Source: Panaeolus papilionaceus (lineage: Eukaryota > Basidiomycota > Agaricomycetes > Agaricales). Taken from it: a stretch of DNA of 64,000 nt. The notes beneath the pieces are model-generated. The model searched no databases, was not told where the DNA came from, and saw nothing but the letters and a program-made list of their open reading frames with translations. The DNA is taken from positions 1,302,001 through 1,366,000 of the forward strand of contig JADNRZ010000014.1 of NCBI GenBank assembly GCA_015501605.1, in the 5' to 3' direction. Position numbers and translations under genes: made by a program. Of the stretch, positions 24,617-37,046 are shown piece after piece (the first letter of the stretch is position 1; each line of letters starts with the position of its first letter).

Positions 24617-24895
24617 CTGGGTGAGGAAAGAAAAGCTGAGAGGATTACATGATATATATATTACCGTAGAATAAAAATAGGCTCGTTTCCGCATACTCAA
24701 ACATAGTACTAGTCAGTAAATCAGCATCTGCTCGCTCGAGCGCTATAAAAATGGTTCATCAGGACGTTAAAATGGTACCAGCTCCACATGACCTCCAGAA
24801 GTGTGTTTGAGGCTAGTCACGAAGTCATTGTAATATTCAGACTGGGATTAATTTACTATTTATAATACCACAATATGGTTACGCGTAGACATCAA
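24617..24895. other. short intergenic region
   Basis: Possible location of a missing 5' exon of the gene at 24159; otherwise nothing seen. Confidence 0.4.
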
Positions 24896-26454
24896 CTAGA
24901 AATCTACGTTGAAAATCTTGGTCCATTTAAACTCTACATACACATCCGGACTTCGATGCGTTCTCATTTGAAATACTTCGACAAGGATTAAAACGAAGAT
25001 CAAACAGCGCACTGCTATATGAAGAAAGGCTACCGCATTTGTCGTGTGGGTCCACGCGGGCAGGGCAGATGGTCCCTTCTGCGAGGGTGAATTCTTGGGT
25101 AGATCCTCGGATAAATCCTGTTTTTCCCTCTTGTTGTCTATATAGTCGACGATCCCGCAGAGAACGCAGAATACAAAGGGAAGCAATGTTGTTGTGACAG
25201 ATAATATACGCCACAGGGTCTTGATAAAAGGCCAGCTACAGTGTGCGTTCCAAGAGAAGCAATGAACTATTCCGATGAATAGAGCCGTGCAGAGACCAGA
25301 CAATACGGCTGGTACAATTCCGTCAAGACCCTTGGAGTTGGGAGAGTAAAACTCGTTCTCCAAGGCGTCGTTATCTTCAGCGCTGCCAAGCATCTGAAAG
25401 AAAGAGCCGAGAAGAGGCGAATGGTGGGGTGCCAGTATTGTACGAGGTGTCAAACTCGCCCCAGGAAGGATCTGCAATGGGACCGAGAATTGGACATCCA
25501 TTGGTTTTAAAAACCATATGAACCGGATGATGAAGAAAATAATCGCCAGAGAGGCTGTAAGACTCTCGAAGCGGCTGATCTTTAGGTCCAATGAAGTTGC
25601 ACGCACGATCTCTCGGGCCCAAAATTCTATGGCTAACAATAGAAACGCAGCAAAGGCCAGGCCATCTTGTTTGCTTCTATCAAGTATTTCGGATTCGCTA
25701 ATCTCCGGGAAAGCGAGTTGATTCGCCCTAATTAACCTTACGAAGTCGGAAACGCGGATTTGTTCTCCAGGCTCCTCCTCCCGGTAACCTTTAAAACCAC
25801 CCATAACGAGGAAGAATCCATGTGTAGTTGTCCACCCATTTTCTATAACGTGAGTCAAGAAGTCGAAATATACCTCTCTTGCGAAATGCATGTACCTTCA
25901 TATTTCTTTCCCAGTGCTCTGGCGGCGGAGAGCTGGCGAACAGCCCAAACGACAGCGGCTTCCGGAAGGATGAAAAAGTGGATAAGGACGATGAGGCGCT
26001 TTGGTTCAAGGTAAAAAACTTTCTCCAGAATGGAACCTTTCCGGCGACTTGTTTGGAAGGGATGTTAGGGTGAATGGAAATCCAACCAGAAAGAAACATC
26101 AGGAAGCCTTGATAGACAACGTCGTAATACGTCCTGTCCTCGATCCCACTATGCATATTGCCCATCGTCGCGAATGGTAGAAGGTATTATGTTGGAATGA
26201 AGAAAATGTTGAAGGGATTAAGTGAGCACTATCCGAAGTAGTCAGTGGGTCTATCATTATACGAGTTTTGGACCTCCTCAAGACAGGAACGAGGACAGGG
26301 TGGAACAATGTTCGTTCGTACTCTCCGATGGTGACACATTTTTGTTTGGAATAAGGTCCCTGGTTGAGAGGGTATGATATGCTGTTGCATCTTTGAAGGA
26401 GTAGAGAACAAGAAGAGACAAGGACGCGAGCAGGGGGGTTGGGGAGATCATCAT
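24896..26454 (-). CDS. multi-pass membrane protein of a large agaricomycete family, frameshifted
   Basis: The last exon (25842-24896, 315 codons) is firm. It starts ENGWTTTHGFFLVMGGF, continues with EISESEILDRSKQDGLAFAAFLLLAIEFWAREI, and has five or more hydrophobic segments. This pattern recurs in many agaricomycete genomes in proteins of unknown function. Its acceptor joins an exon ending at 25896 (VRQLSAARALGKKYE). Further upstream WISIHPNIPS is also family sequence, but it lies in another frame; one extra T in the run at 26013-26018 would join them. The likely N-terminus (MMISPTPLLASLSLL, a signal peptide) begins at 26454; the exons between 26100 and 26450 are not resolved. Confidence 0.6.
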
Positions 26455-26724
26455 GTTCACACGGTACCCAAACAAATCCGCATAGGTTCGTCTTCGTCGC
26501 AGACAATAGTGGGGTGATTGTACAGAACATTTTCTCAACCTTCGCTCAGTGCAACAAGTGGTTTTAAAAGCGCAAAAGAATGTATGTATTCACTATTTAA
26601 TAGTGCAAATATATAAAACGAAATATCAAAGGAAGGGATTCGCATGGTTAGATGCTATAGAAAAAGAACAAGGATCTCCAATTCAGGCAACGCCACAATC
26701 AAAAAGAGCACATCCACGTCAAGA

Positions 26725-29700
26725 TTACCATATACCCTGCTTTCCTTCCGCGTTATAAGGGAACTCTGCAATCGCTGGCCCAGCAACGGTTGTTTGATCA
26801 GAGACAACGACATCGCCAATGTTGTCCGATCCCCTGATGAGTACAATGTACACGGTACCAGCTCCTTCGAGTTCAAGCGGGATCTCGACGAAGTAGTGTC
26901 CATTGTCTTGGTTGATCAGAGGTGCAACGATGTTAGCAGCTCCAGTTAGGAACACGACATATAGACATTCGTGTTCATTGAGGTTGGGATAGGGGAAGGA
27001 AATTTCGCCTTGTTGTCCGGGAAGCAGACGAGGAGCTAAAGAGAGACGAGGAGCGGGCCAGTTGCCGGCTGGAAGGAGGGCACGGTTATCCTCAGTGAGG
27101 GAGTTGAAGTCGAAGAAGGAGGAAAGGAGTGTGTAGACTTGGCTGGGGGTGAGAGCAGTCTCGAAAGCGCTGTTCCAAGGGTTCTTGTGACGAACAGCTG
27201 AGTTGATCCAGGCAGCTTGACGGGCTTCAACAGCGAGAATAGAGGCACCGGCGGTGATGTAGGACTGCGTAATAGCAATGAGTGACCCATAAGAGCTGAA
27301 GGAGTGCATACATACTCTTTCATTGAAATATCTTAGGATGCCGACGTATGCGCCAGTAATAATCGACTGAATAGCCTCACTGAACTCGACGAAGTTGCGA
27401 GGATCGTTGACGTTACCCCTACAAAATGCACGCGTCAATATGACAACATTCTGAGATAAAGCGTTCTTACAGTTCGTAGTTGCAAGGCTCAACATAGTTC
27501 TGACCAGCACTGGTGATGGCGCTTTGCAAGAACTCCTTGTGAACGCGCTCATGCGAGAGGATCTGCTCATAACGAGGTCGGACCCAGCGAGGATATCCGA
27601 GGTTCATGAAATCGTCCTCCGAGAAGCGCTCCAGGGATCGCTCATAGAAAGCAGTCTCAAACTCTTCGAGAGTGAGAAGGTAGTTAAGAGCCTCCAGGTC
27701 TGCGTATCAAGGTTCCATCAGAATACGTTCGTCAAATTTTTGGAAAACGCTCACCTGTCATCTCATAGTTGTATCTATCCACACCGCCCGCGCCCCGTTG
27801 GTTGGCGTACGCCCTAACGTTTCCGCCATTCCGATTTCGTTCATCGTTACCAGTGTTGCCAAGAACGCCGTTGTTGTTGGCACCATTACCATTGTGTCCG
27901 TTCTCGTTTCCGTCCTTGGCAAGTACACCATTACCGTTGTTGTTACCGTTGTGCTCGCCATTTCCATTGTTTCCCCTGTACTGGTTGTTATTACCATTGT
28001 TTTCACCACTGCCATTGCCAGCTATGCCGTTAGCGTAGACATTGTTGGCGTCCGAATCACCACGGCGCATATTCAATGGGTACGCGACTATGGAATCGAT
28101 AAAAGTGAGAAAAATTATCATTAAGAACGAGCTTTATATTCCAAAAATTGTAATTCTACAAACCAGCATCTTCAGCAGTCGTAATGGCATTAGGAACAGG
28201 TTCTAGACCGGCGTCGTAAGTAAAATGTTTAGAAGTATAGCCCGAATGTACGCACCAGCTGTCATCCCATCGTTCAGAGCATCCCCCTTGAACCACCTTG
28301 ATTGTTGCATATGCGTCGACTCAGGAGCGCTCTCGAGGCATGCTATTCAACCTCATGAGTGGGGTGATAATGAGAAAAGGAAAAGGACTCACTGTCGACA
28401 ACTTTATTCTGAGCAGCGGCGCCGTTGAATTGACGCATAGGATCGTCCCTGTTGGAGACATGGGAGATCGCATCAGACCCAGCCGCGCTGCTCAGAACGC
28501 CCCCGTCTTTGGTGTCAGTCGAGAAGCCAATAGGACCATACGGGACGCCGTTGGATGCATAAGCAGCACCCTTGGGTGCGTAGTAGACACCGTTGCTTCC
28601 ATATACCATATTTCCACCGCTCGCCATGTACCCCTGACCAGCGACGTACTGAATAGGGAAGACGCTACCATCGGAGCCAACGATTCCTGACCCAGGGACG
28701 TATTGATATTTCACGCCATTGGGACCAGTGAGCGGTGAGCCATTACTTGTGAAGATGTCGGGTGAGATGGTGCCAGATGGAAGAACGGAACCATCTGCTG
28801 CGACCCAGCCTTTACCCTCGACGTACTGATAAGGGAAGGTATTGGGGTAGGCACTGGTAGGCAAGTTGAATGGGTAAGGGGCGGCAGCTGTCCCAGAACC
28901 AAGAGCTGTAGAGGGAGGAGTGTTGGGAGCGGGGTTTACTGTAGGTGTTGATGAACCCGAGCCGCTGTTGCCGTTATTCAGTGACAATGACGAGGGGTTG
29001 GTGTTTGGGTCACTAGGAGGGGCAGAAGCAGAGACGGTGTTAGAGCCGGAGGTGCTGATGGGATTGACGATCACTGGTCCAGGACCAAAGTGAACTGCGT
29101 CGGGACCAACCAAAGGGTTAGTCGCAGACTTGATTGGTGCGTTAGAGGTATATTGGGAGCCGTTGGATGAAGAGCCTGATTAGATGCAGGAGTAGTAAGG
29201 ATAAATGACGAAGAGACGTGAGGAAAAAACGTACTGAGATCAGGCTTGCCCGTCACGAGCGAGGTTTCAACGCTCTTTTGGTCTTTGCCTACAGAGGTTC
29301 CAGCATTGGTATCAAGATTGGGGATCGGGCGTGGGAGATTGTCGACATTAGGAATGGATCCCTGTGGACCAGACAATCCGAGTCCAGGAGTAGATCCGCC
29401 ATTAACTGGGGGGCTGAACAAGGGGTTTGGTCCTGGAGGCGGGGTTGAAATGCCGCCGAGACCAGGAAGGGATGGGGACGATCCCGAGTTACCTTGAGAA
29501 CCTTGAAGCGAAGAGATGGATCCCGAAGGGATACTGACAATGCCAGGGATGGAAGACGTTGAACCGCCTTGACCTGGAGAGCCAAGGGATGGAATCGATC
29601 CAGGAGCGTTGGTAAGAGCATTCGCAGCGTCGTTTGGAACGGGGAGGTTAGGAACAGATCCTGATTGAACATTGGGGATGGCACCACCAAGATTAGGCGA

Positions 29701-31472
29701 TGTCGACGCTGCTCCTGAGGATCCCAAAGCCGGGATTCCATTTGCACCAATCGTTTGGGCTGGGACGTTACCCACACCGACGCCCGCATCTGAGATGTTC
29801 CTGTTGGAAGCATCATCGAGCTGGCCGTCTGGTTGAGCTGGTGTGCCAATAGGGATGTTAGGAGTAGAGGTCTTAGGTGAGCCAACCCCAATGGGACCAC
29901 CGATGGTAGTATCTCCAGAGGAGGACGCGGATCCAGAGGTCTTCGTGTCGGAACTGGGAGTCACGATCGACCCTGAAAGAGCAGCAGCATGGCTATCCAA
30001 GAACGCATTGAGGCGAGGCAAATTGAGATCGCCTGATTTTCCTCCAGCTGAACCCGATGGTGATAAGGAGGCTAAACCCGACGATTTGGATCCGGAGCCC
30101 AAGGTGTTTAGGAGTGAGGTAAGAGGACCCACTTCTAGCGCCTTGTTGATATCCAATCCTGCACTGGTGACCCGATCGATAGCACCCCTCACATTGTCGT
30201 CTGTCGCTCCAGGACTGCCTACTAACGCGACGATAGGGTTACCACTCAGTACAAAACCACTATTGGAGCGATGCGCAATGTTTTTCGAGTCTATGGCCGT
30301 ATCAGCAGCCTGCAAGGGGTCGCTAAGTGGGGCGGCGCTACCAGAGAGTGTTTCCATATCACTCCGCATGCCAGTAGGATTATTGGCCACGATAGAGTCC
30401 CCAAGGCCGGACGATTTTGCTGAAGCAAGTTAGTACGAGATTTTATACAAGAAAGAGGTGAGACTGACAAGAACTAAGCGAGAGCGATGCGTGATCAGTG
30501 CTACCAGCGCCGTTGCTCTTCGAATTTCCACCTAAGACAAGAATGAGTCAGAGAAGGGCTTGGTAACGCTGTTCTCACCATCTTGAGCATCTTTGAGACC
30601 AACGCGGACAGGTATGTGAGCAGATGCAGTTCCGGATTCAAACGATGTGGTGTCTGGGGTTTGGTAGCCAGAGTTCTGAACGACGTTCTCGCTGTTAACC
30701 CCCTTGAGAGCAGATTCCTGAGCCGTGACCGTCTGAGTGGCGGGATTGGATACCCTTTTGACGTATCCAAGGTTAGGGGAATTTCCACTGTTAAGGAGAA
30801 GCTTGTTGACGGCGACACCGGAAGGACCTGCGACCATGTGTGAAGCAAGATCAACAAATATATAAAAAGCGAGTCTGGAGCAGGGATCAACGCACCAACA
30901 CCAGCACCATCACTACGCCTAACATTACCCACTATTCGAGAGAGGTGAGTTGAGAGCGCGAAAAATCAAATAAGAATGCCTCTTACTCAGACCAACGACG
31001 GGGTTGGCACCGCCGGCAGTGGCGCCTTGCAAAGCACCTTTGACGAAAGTAACCTCGGAATGAGCGGTCCCAGCAGCGTCAGGTGAAGCTGAAGCGGGAG
31101 CTAGTTCGACATGAGATAAATGAATGAAGTATAGGAATTGATATACCTTGGCGATATTGCACTAAATGCAGAAATGTGAGCGACGTGGCAGGGAAGAAAG
31201 AAAGTCAGCTTACAGCGATCATACTGCATTCCCTCGGTAGCATCGCGCCCAACTGAAGAATAATTTCAACCAAAGATACCTCCAAGAGACAGATAGCGAA
31301 TACCTTTCAATAATACCTTGTCTAAATATAATTAATGAGAAAATCAACCACGTAATAAGAACACAGAGCGGGACTTACAACCGTTAGGTCCAGAAACAGG
31401 AACAGGATTCGCCAAAGAAGACGAAGCAAAAAGGGCGAGAGTGACGAAAGAAACAAGAGATTGAGTTCTCAT
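26725..31472 (-). CDS. secreted ferritin-like (Rds1-type) protein with long low-complexity region
   Basis: Sixteen exons keep phase end to end: 31472-31379, 31321-31304, 31252-31214, 31161-31147, 31100-30987, 30931-30896, 30827-30579, 30531-30469, 30419-29235, 29175-28393, 28342-28256, 28202-28164, 28087-27755, 27699-27471, 27418-27316, 27264-26725; about 1308 residues. The N-terminus is a signal peptide (MRTQSLVSFVTLALFASSSLA). Residues ~200-850 are Ser/Gly/Pro/Asn-rich, and exon 13 is an Asn/Gly repeat block. The last ~310 residues are the ferritin-like Rds1 domain: LEALNYLLTLEEFETAFYERSL, HERVHKEFL, GNVNDPRNFVEFSEAI, ASILAVEARQAAW. Rds1 of fission yeast is a stress-response protein; similar domains occur in desiccation-related proteins. 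The enzymatic role is unknown. Usual relatives are 300-500 residues, so the extension is unusual. Confidence 0.85.
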
Positions 31473-32032
31473 GATGACGAAGGGTATACTCTGAGGGGTA
31501 TCTAATGAAAGAGAGTTGAGGGTATATGATGTCTAGAGCTCAAGGAATATTCACTTGGAGGTAAGGATCACCGTCAATTGTGGGCGTGCCTATATAGTGG
31601 TGGAGAAGCTGTTGGCTGACCATCTTGAAGCAAAGTTGGAGACTAGTATTTTTTGAAATTGATGCACCAGCAGGAGGAGAACACGGAGCGGGCTGACGAT
31701 CACAACAGATGAAAAATGTCAGCCAACGATGTTTCCAAACATGGAATTCGCATATGTTTCCGGCAAAGTCCGAATGATTCGGTAACAAGCGCACACCAGT
31801 GACGAGTGTGCCTCGTCAATGTTCTCTCGTTCATGAACGTTAGTGAATCGTATTGATAGCACCAGAGCCCCTTCTATGGACACATAATGCATCATCGCAC
31901 ACAATTAAATGATATATCTCCTATTTGACATCATGATTCCGAAACGAAAGCAATAATTTTACATGATTTATGCAATAACAATATTTATATACATGAAATA
32001 CGACTCTCTTCAATAGTTTGCCGTATGACCTT
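31473..32032. other. intergenic, no gene seen
   Basis: Promoter region of the ferritin-like gene and 3' flank of the reductase gene. The minus frames at 31540-31904 match nothing known. Confidence 0.45.
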
Positions 32033-33301
32033 TTAAGCGAAAATGCGGAGGGTGTCGAGGTACTATAATAAAAGCAAATTAGCTTTGAGCACAGAAATGA
32101 TGAAGAGATACACGTACGTCAGTGGGGTTGTTGAAGCGGAGGTCACGGTTGAGACCAGTGATCTCGCTGAGCTCGGCCTCGGTGAGGTCGAAGTTAGTGC
32201 ACTCAAGGTTCTGGAGGAGACGCTTGGGGTCATTGGATTTGGGGATGACAGCGAGACCGCGTTGAGTCGACCATCTGAGGAGGACTTGGGCGGGGGTGCG
32301 ATTGTGAGCAGACGCGATCTTGGCAATGATGGGGTGCTCGAAGAGGGTAGGGGTATCCTTAGCCTTGTCCCAGTCGAGCTCGATGAAGGACGAGGGACCG
32401 AATCTGAACGACGAAGAAATGAGGATAACGGGATAGTCAGCAGGGGAATAAAACGCACGAAGAGTAGGCAGTAACAGCAATGTTCTTGTCCTTGGCCAAC
32501 TTCAACAAATCGGTTTGGACGAGGTAGGGGTGGAGTTCGACTTGGAGGACGGCAGGGGGGATGCGAGCGTAGCGGAGGAGATCGAGTATGAGGGAACCTT
32601 GGAAGTTGGAGATACCAATAGACTTGGCGAGACCGAGGTCAACGAGGTTCTCCATCGCTTGCCAGGTCTCCTGGATGGATGCTTTGCTCTCAACGACTTT
32701 GCCCTGGAGGTTGGACCAGCCGGAGGGGTAGGAGTCTTTGGGATCGACGTACTCGAGAGCCACGGGGAAGTGGATGTAGAAGAGGTCGAATTGGCTGGAT
32801 AATGGATCTGATGAGATGCACAGACGCGGTCGACGAAAACAGTACTCACTCGATACCCCACCATTGGAGCTGTTGACGAGTGATAGGCTCAACACGGTCC
32901 TTCTCGTGGAAGGTGTTCCAGAGCTTGGAGACGATGAAGAGATCCTCGCGCTTGACAAGACCCTCGTCAATGGCGCGCTTCACGCCGAGTCCAGCCTCCT
33001 TCTCGTTTCCGTAATCTGAATGACATCATGAGATCAGATAAGATAACGGCGAGATGAGCAACAGGGGCGTACCGAAGGCACCATCAAAAAGTCTGTAACC
33101 CTCCTTGATAGCATTGTAGACGGTGTCGGCGGTGTTCTCGGTGACCTTCCAGAGACCGAAACTGTCAAAAAACGCAAAACGCTCAGGGGTAAGGACGAGA
33201 ACAACACATCGGTCGATTTCAAAATCGCCCAACGAAAACACGTACCCGACTTGAGGCATCTCAAGGCCATTGTTGAGCTTGATGTTGGGAACGGCGACCA
33301 T
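32033..33301 (-). CDS. aldo-keto reductase, D-xylose reductase-like, one-base frameshift
   Basis: Exons 33301-33246, 33161-33073, 33016-32850, 32794-32459, 32403-32118 and 32062-32033 would encode about 320 residues, the usual xylose reductase length. Family landmarks: [28 protein letters not shown] (catalytic Asp/Tyr loop), [45 protein letters not shown] and NLRD/RFNNPTD-YLD near the end. Such enzymes reduce xylose to xylitol with NAD(P)H in the cytosol. In the third exon GAG-AA-GGAGGC reads GAGAAAGGAGGC (33000-33002), one base too many, which breaks the frame after DYGNE; all other joins keep phase. Either a young pseudogene or a sequence error. Confidence 0.85.
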
Positions 33302-34877
33302 GGTTTTAGATGAAGGATAACGAGGTGAGACAAAAGTGGAGAAGAATGGGGAATGACCCTGCCCAAGGGATGTGTCCTTAAAAGGTTGTGAGGACCGGAT
33401 GCGGACCGAGCGGAAAAACCTCGTTGATGTCGTTGCGCCCAATCCCCATCCCCGTACATATACGGCAGAGCAGATTATCTGTCTACCAACCGACATTAAG
33501 GTAATCAGTTCCTATTCAACGACTGTCCTCCTTTATCGATCGAAGAAACAGGAGAGAGTTCTTCTAATCGATGGATTCTCCAATTTAAATAAATAGAGCC
33601 TTGTTGATGCGGCGATTGTAGAACTGGAATGGAAAAAGCTTAGGTTGGAAACCATATATATCTCTTTCTCTGACACTGCAAGGTCGTTTTATACCCACGT
33701 ATGTCGTGCTCATATGACGAGGTCTATTCTGATGTGTATCGCCCCCTATTTCACGGAATAACTTAAATCTTTCAACGTGCTCTTCATGTTTCGATTCGGC
33801 GACGCACGGCTGACTTGGCTGAGATGCAAATGATGTTGTGCTTGGCCCTACATACATTAGCTTCTCGGAATAACTGTTCTCTCGAGCTATAGTCCATGTA
33901 TCCCATGATCAAAGACATCATTAACGCAGTTGGGCTTTGGGGAATGGTGAATGATTCACAGCACAGTATGTATATAAAAGCAGGACTGAAAAGATCACCA
34001 CATATGGTTGGTGTTACAATTATAAAGCACAGATATATAACTCGTAATTCGCACAGGGCACGCCATTGTGTAGCATTGATAGATGGAAGCAGCACAAGAG
34101 CATCCATCTTCCCCTTCTCTTCCCATTGTCACGGATTTCGACCCCGGTTATCCGGAACTTAAAATAGAACATATCTCAGGACTTTTGTCGATGATTATAG
34201 GTATGGGTTATAGCGCATACAATAAAAAGTTCAGGATAATCGCAACGGCCCTAGCCCTAGCGTTGACCAGGTTTTGCGGCAGAATGGTTTACTAGGGTAT
34301 GCAGAATGTTGATGGACCGCCCCACCTCTCCGCGATTTCCCCGCCGCCTCATCGTTACCCGCACGCATGGGGCCCCGTCCTATCTCGTTCTTCTATACTT
34401 TCATAACCTGTGAGCTGGACAGCTGAATGGATCATGTAACACCCTGGAAGAGGCGCCGATCAAGGATGAATCTAGCGCATGGCAATAGTATCCGCGACAT
34501 CGAGCAAATAGACAATTTGAGTGATAGGGGTATAGTTGCGACTTACTGGCCTCGGATCAAGACGTCAGGGAATGTAGATGGGATGTGAAATCAAATGAGG
34601 GTGGCTTTGAGGTGCGTTGAAATGAGAGTTTCAAGCTACGTATGTAATTTAGGGGGTTTAATTGATAGCACAGAGTCGCGTATGTAGTCGTATCCTGTAT
34701 CCTGACTTGACTCTACCGATTTGTAGTACTAGAATTTGATGCAGAAGAAGGCTGCACTGTTATGATGCGCTGGTAATATTATGTTGGAAAGTATCGTAAT
34801 AAAGCGATGTCTAGTAATAATTTATCGAGTTCCACGAATCCGTTTCTGCAAGTTCGAGCTCTATGAAAGGGAGATTA
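33302..34877. other. long intergenic stretch, no gene supported
   Basis: Upstream of the reductase gene. Several short frames on both strands (for example 33784-34107) match no family and have no splice partners. Confidence 0.45.
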
Positions 34878-35605
34878 TTAGTCAGGCGTGGCCACAAGGT
34901 TTACTCCCCCAGATCTCTTTCTGGGAATTACGCCACCTGGGCTTCGATGCTCGAATTGATGAGTATTAAGTTCGTAGATGATCTGATCCCCTTTCTTCGA
35001 CTTGTCGTCAGGCCAAGCACATTTAGACACTGCTCCTGGGGTGTTCCCAGTCTCCAGATCGGTCACTGGAGGTTTTATGGCTACCATGACAATGTTGTCA
35101 GTCCCACCAATTTCTATGTGCTCAAACGCTTGAAGTCTGGACACATACCTTCATCCTCTTGATGTGAGCACCACCGCCAGGGTTTCCACTTCACAATGAC
35201 GGCTAAGAGCGCGAGGAGTGATATCCCAATTGCCACTGCAGAAAAAGTGACGAGAAGCAGGAAATCACTGTCGGATGATCGACCTGTGATTGCGGTAACC
35301 GGGGCCATCGACGATGTACTGGTTCGTGATTGAATTGGGGTTATGGTCGCGCTCTGGATTTCTGAACAATTATTCAGCGTTTCCCGTGGAATGATTGGTG
35401 CTGTTTTGAGAGAACGACTTGAAACCGACAGGGTCGTGATGCTACCTGGGGTACATTGAGTGGTATGTGAGGAATGTTGTTGTAAAGTCGTAGGTGTCAA
35501 AATCGTCGAGATGGTGAGAGGAAGCGGGGAAGATTCAGAGGCGGCTCCCGCTGTACTTTGAAGGGAAGTAGGTCTCTCCCTTGAATAATTCTCATGTTCT
35601 GACAT
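34878..35605 (-). CDS. single-pass membrane protein, member of local array
   Basis: Exons 35605-35149 and 35065-34878 join in phase and give about 214 residues. A Ser/Thr-rich outside part of about 110 residues, likely O-glycosylated, is followed by one membrane segment (FLLLVTFSAVAIGISLLALLAVIV), a KWKPWRW stop-transfer and a basic cytoplasmic tail ending NLVATPD. Same layout, strand and intron position (just after the stop-transfer) as the next two genes. No recognised domain. The start at MSEHENY is the best ATG, but it gives no signal peptide, so the 5' end may be incomplete. Confidence 0.6.
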
Positions 35606-36076
35606 GTCCAGAGGCAGGGTATGTTTTTTTTTTCGGGCTTTCTCTTTACAATCCGTGTTTATATCTCTTAACCATGCAATAAACGGCATCAGAATCTCTA
35701 CTTCAATGTTCATCTAGGCTTACTGGTGAACATAGCAGTGGTTACTGTATGCAGCGACTGTCTCTTCGTGCACGCATTGATGAACAAAAAATTGACGAGT
35801 TTGTAGTTTGATGCTATACACCAGGCAGTATGATATCACTTCTAAATCTATCGAGCAGGCGGCAGTAAATGACATAAAGCATTAGGGTATTACCGTACCT
35901 CTGCACTGCATAGTGATTACCAGCAATACGCTAAATTAGTTTACAGTCATTCCCGTACAATGCTCAGGTATGAAAATAGAACGAGCAGTATCACTCAAAA
36001 AGCAGCCTGTGGTTTATGGTCAAACTGGCCGCATTCAGATAAATACTGTTCTGACGTCATTCCAGTCGTACATAGC
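35606..36076. other. intergenic, no gene seen
   Basis: A/T-rich spacer between two tandem membrane protein genes. Confidence 0.5.
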
Positions 36077-36785
36077 CTATGTCTGACGGGATCTGTATGA
36101 AGGGAGAGTAGCGTCGGTGATCGCAGTCCAGTTGCTTCTAAAACTCTGAGCGATCCTGGTGGTTGACCGAGTATAGGGCGGTGGTCGCTCAGCAAACTGG
36201 ACGCGAGCTCCTGAGCTAGACGGCGACTCTAGAAGACTAGACGCGCTGGGCTGCAATGTTTCCAAGCCTGCCGTTGGATAATGTGTGAGGTGGGTGGGTG
36301 GGTCTTGATGACCCGTCGAATTTGTGATTTCCAATGAGACAAAATCTATGTCCCCGTTAGAAATTCAGGTACGTGTTAGTCAGTATGCAGGGGTGCTCAC
36401 CATCATCTTCTGCCGACGCAGTTGTTTTTTCAATCATACCGGCTGTCTTATTTCTCTTCCTTTGGCGCATATAAATGAGCATGAACGTCAAAAGCAGACC
36501 TGTTGTAAGTACGACACTCGCGGATGCAACGACAGCAACGGAATGATTCTTGCTCGTTTTGCTAGGAGTTGCTGAGACAGTTGGGAAGATAAAGTCAACT
36601 ACTGTCTGTGTGAGGGTTTCCTTGGGAGGGTTGTCAACGGAGGATGCTGGTGGCGCATTTGGTGGTGTTACAGCCGTATCGAAGATCAGCCTCGAGATCC
36701 CCGGATCCAAATTCAAAGATATAACTGCGATATCTGGGAGATTTGTGAGAGTCGACGTCAAGACTCCCGGAGTGCCTTGGGTCAT
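36077..36785 (-). CDS. single-pass membrane protein, possibly 5'-incomplete
   Basis: Exons 36785-36401 and 36345-36077 join in phase and give about 217 residues. The outside part contains ISRLIFDTAV, which resembles the end of the extracellular domain in the genes at 44334 (LTITKFELIF) and 45932 (LTLARFELTR). A Pro/Ser/Thr stretch, one membrane segment (VAVVASASVVLTTGLLLTFMLIYM), a RQRKRNK stop-transfer and a tail of about 100 residues follow. It may be a copy that lost the first exons, or these may lie unresolved in 36786-36960, where I could not find the CVDC motif in a consistent frame. Confidence 0.55.
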
Positions 36786-37046
36786 TTTGACCTCTTTCCT
36801 TGCTCCCTATCGACATACTTATACCTGGCTGAAACCTATCAATGTGAAACGAAGAGCGACTAGCACTTGGGTCTCGGGGTGAACACCGCCATCGACTCGC
36901 TGAGGTATAGATAGTAACTCCACTTGAAAACCAATTCATCATGATCAACTCGATCTATTAATGTTCATTACACCGACCTAAAAAGGTCTACATCTTCTCC
37001 AATGACTAGATCCATACAATGCATATATCCTCATTTCGCACAGGGT

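Noticed and set aside
33896..34295. Plus-strand frames with hydrophobic stretches
   Set aside because: No start context, no splice structure and no family match.
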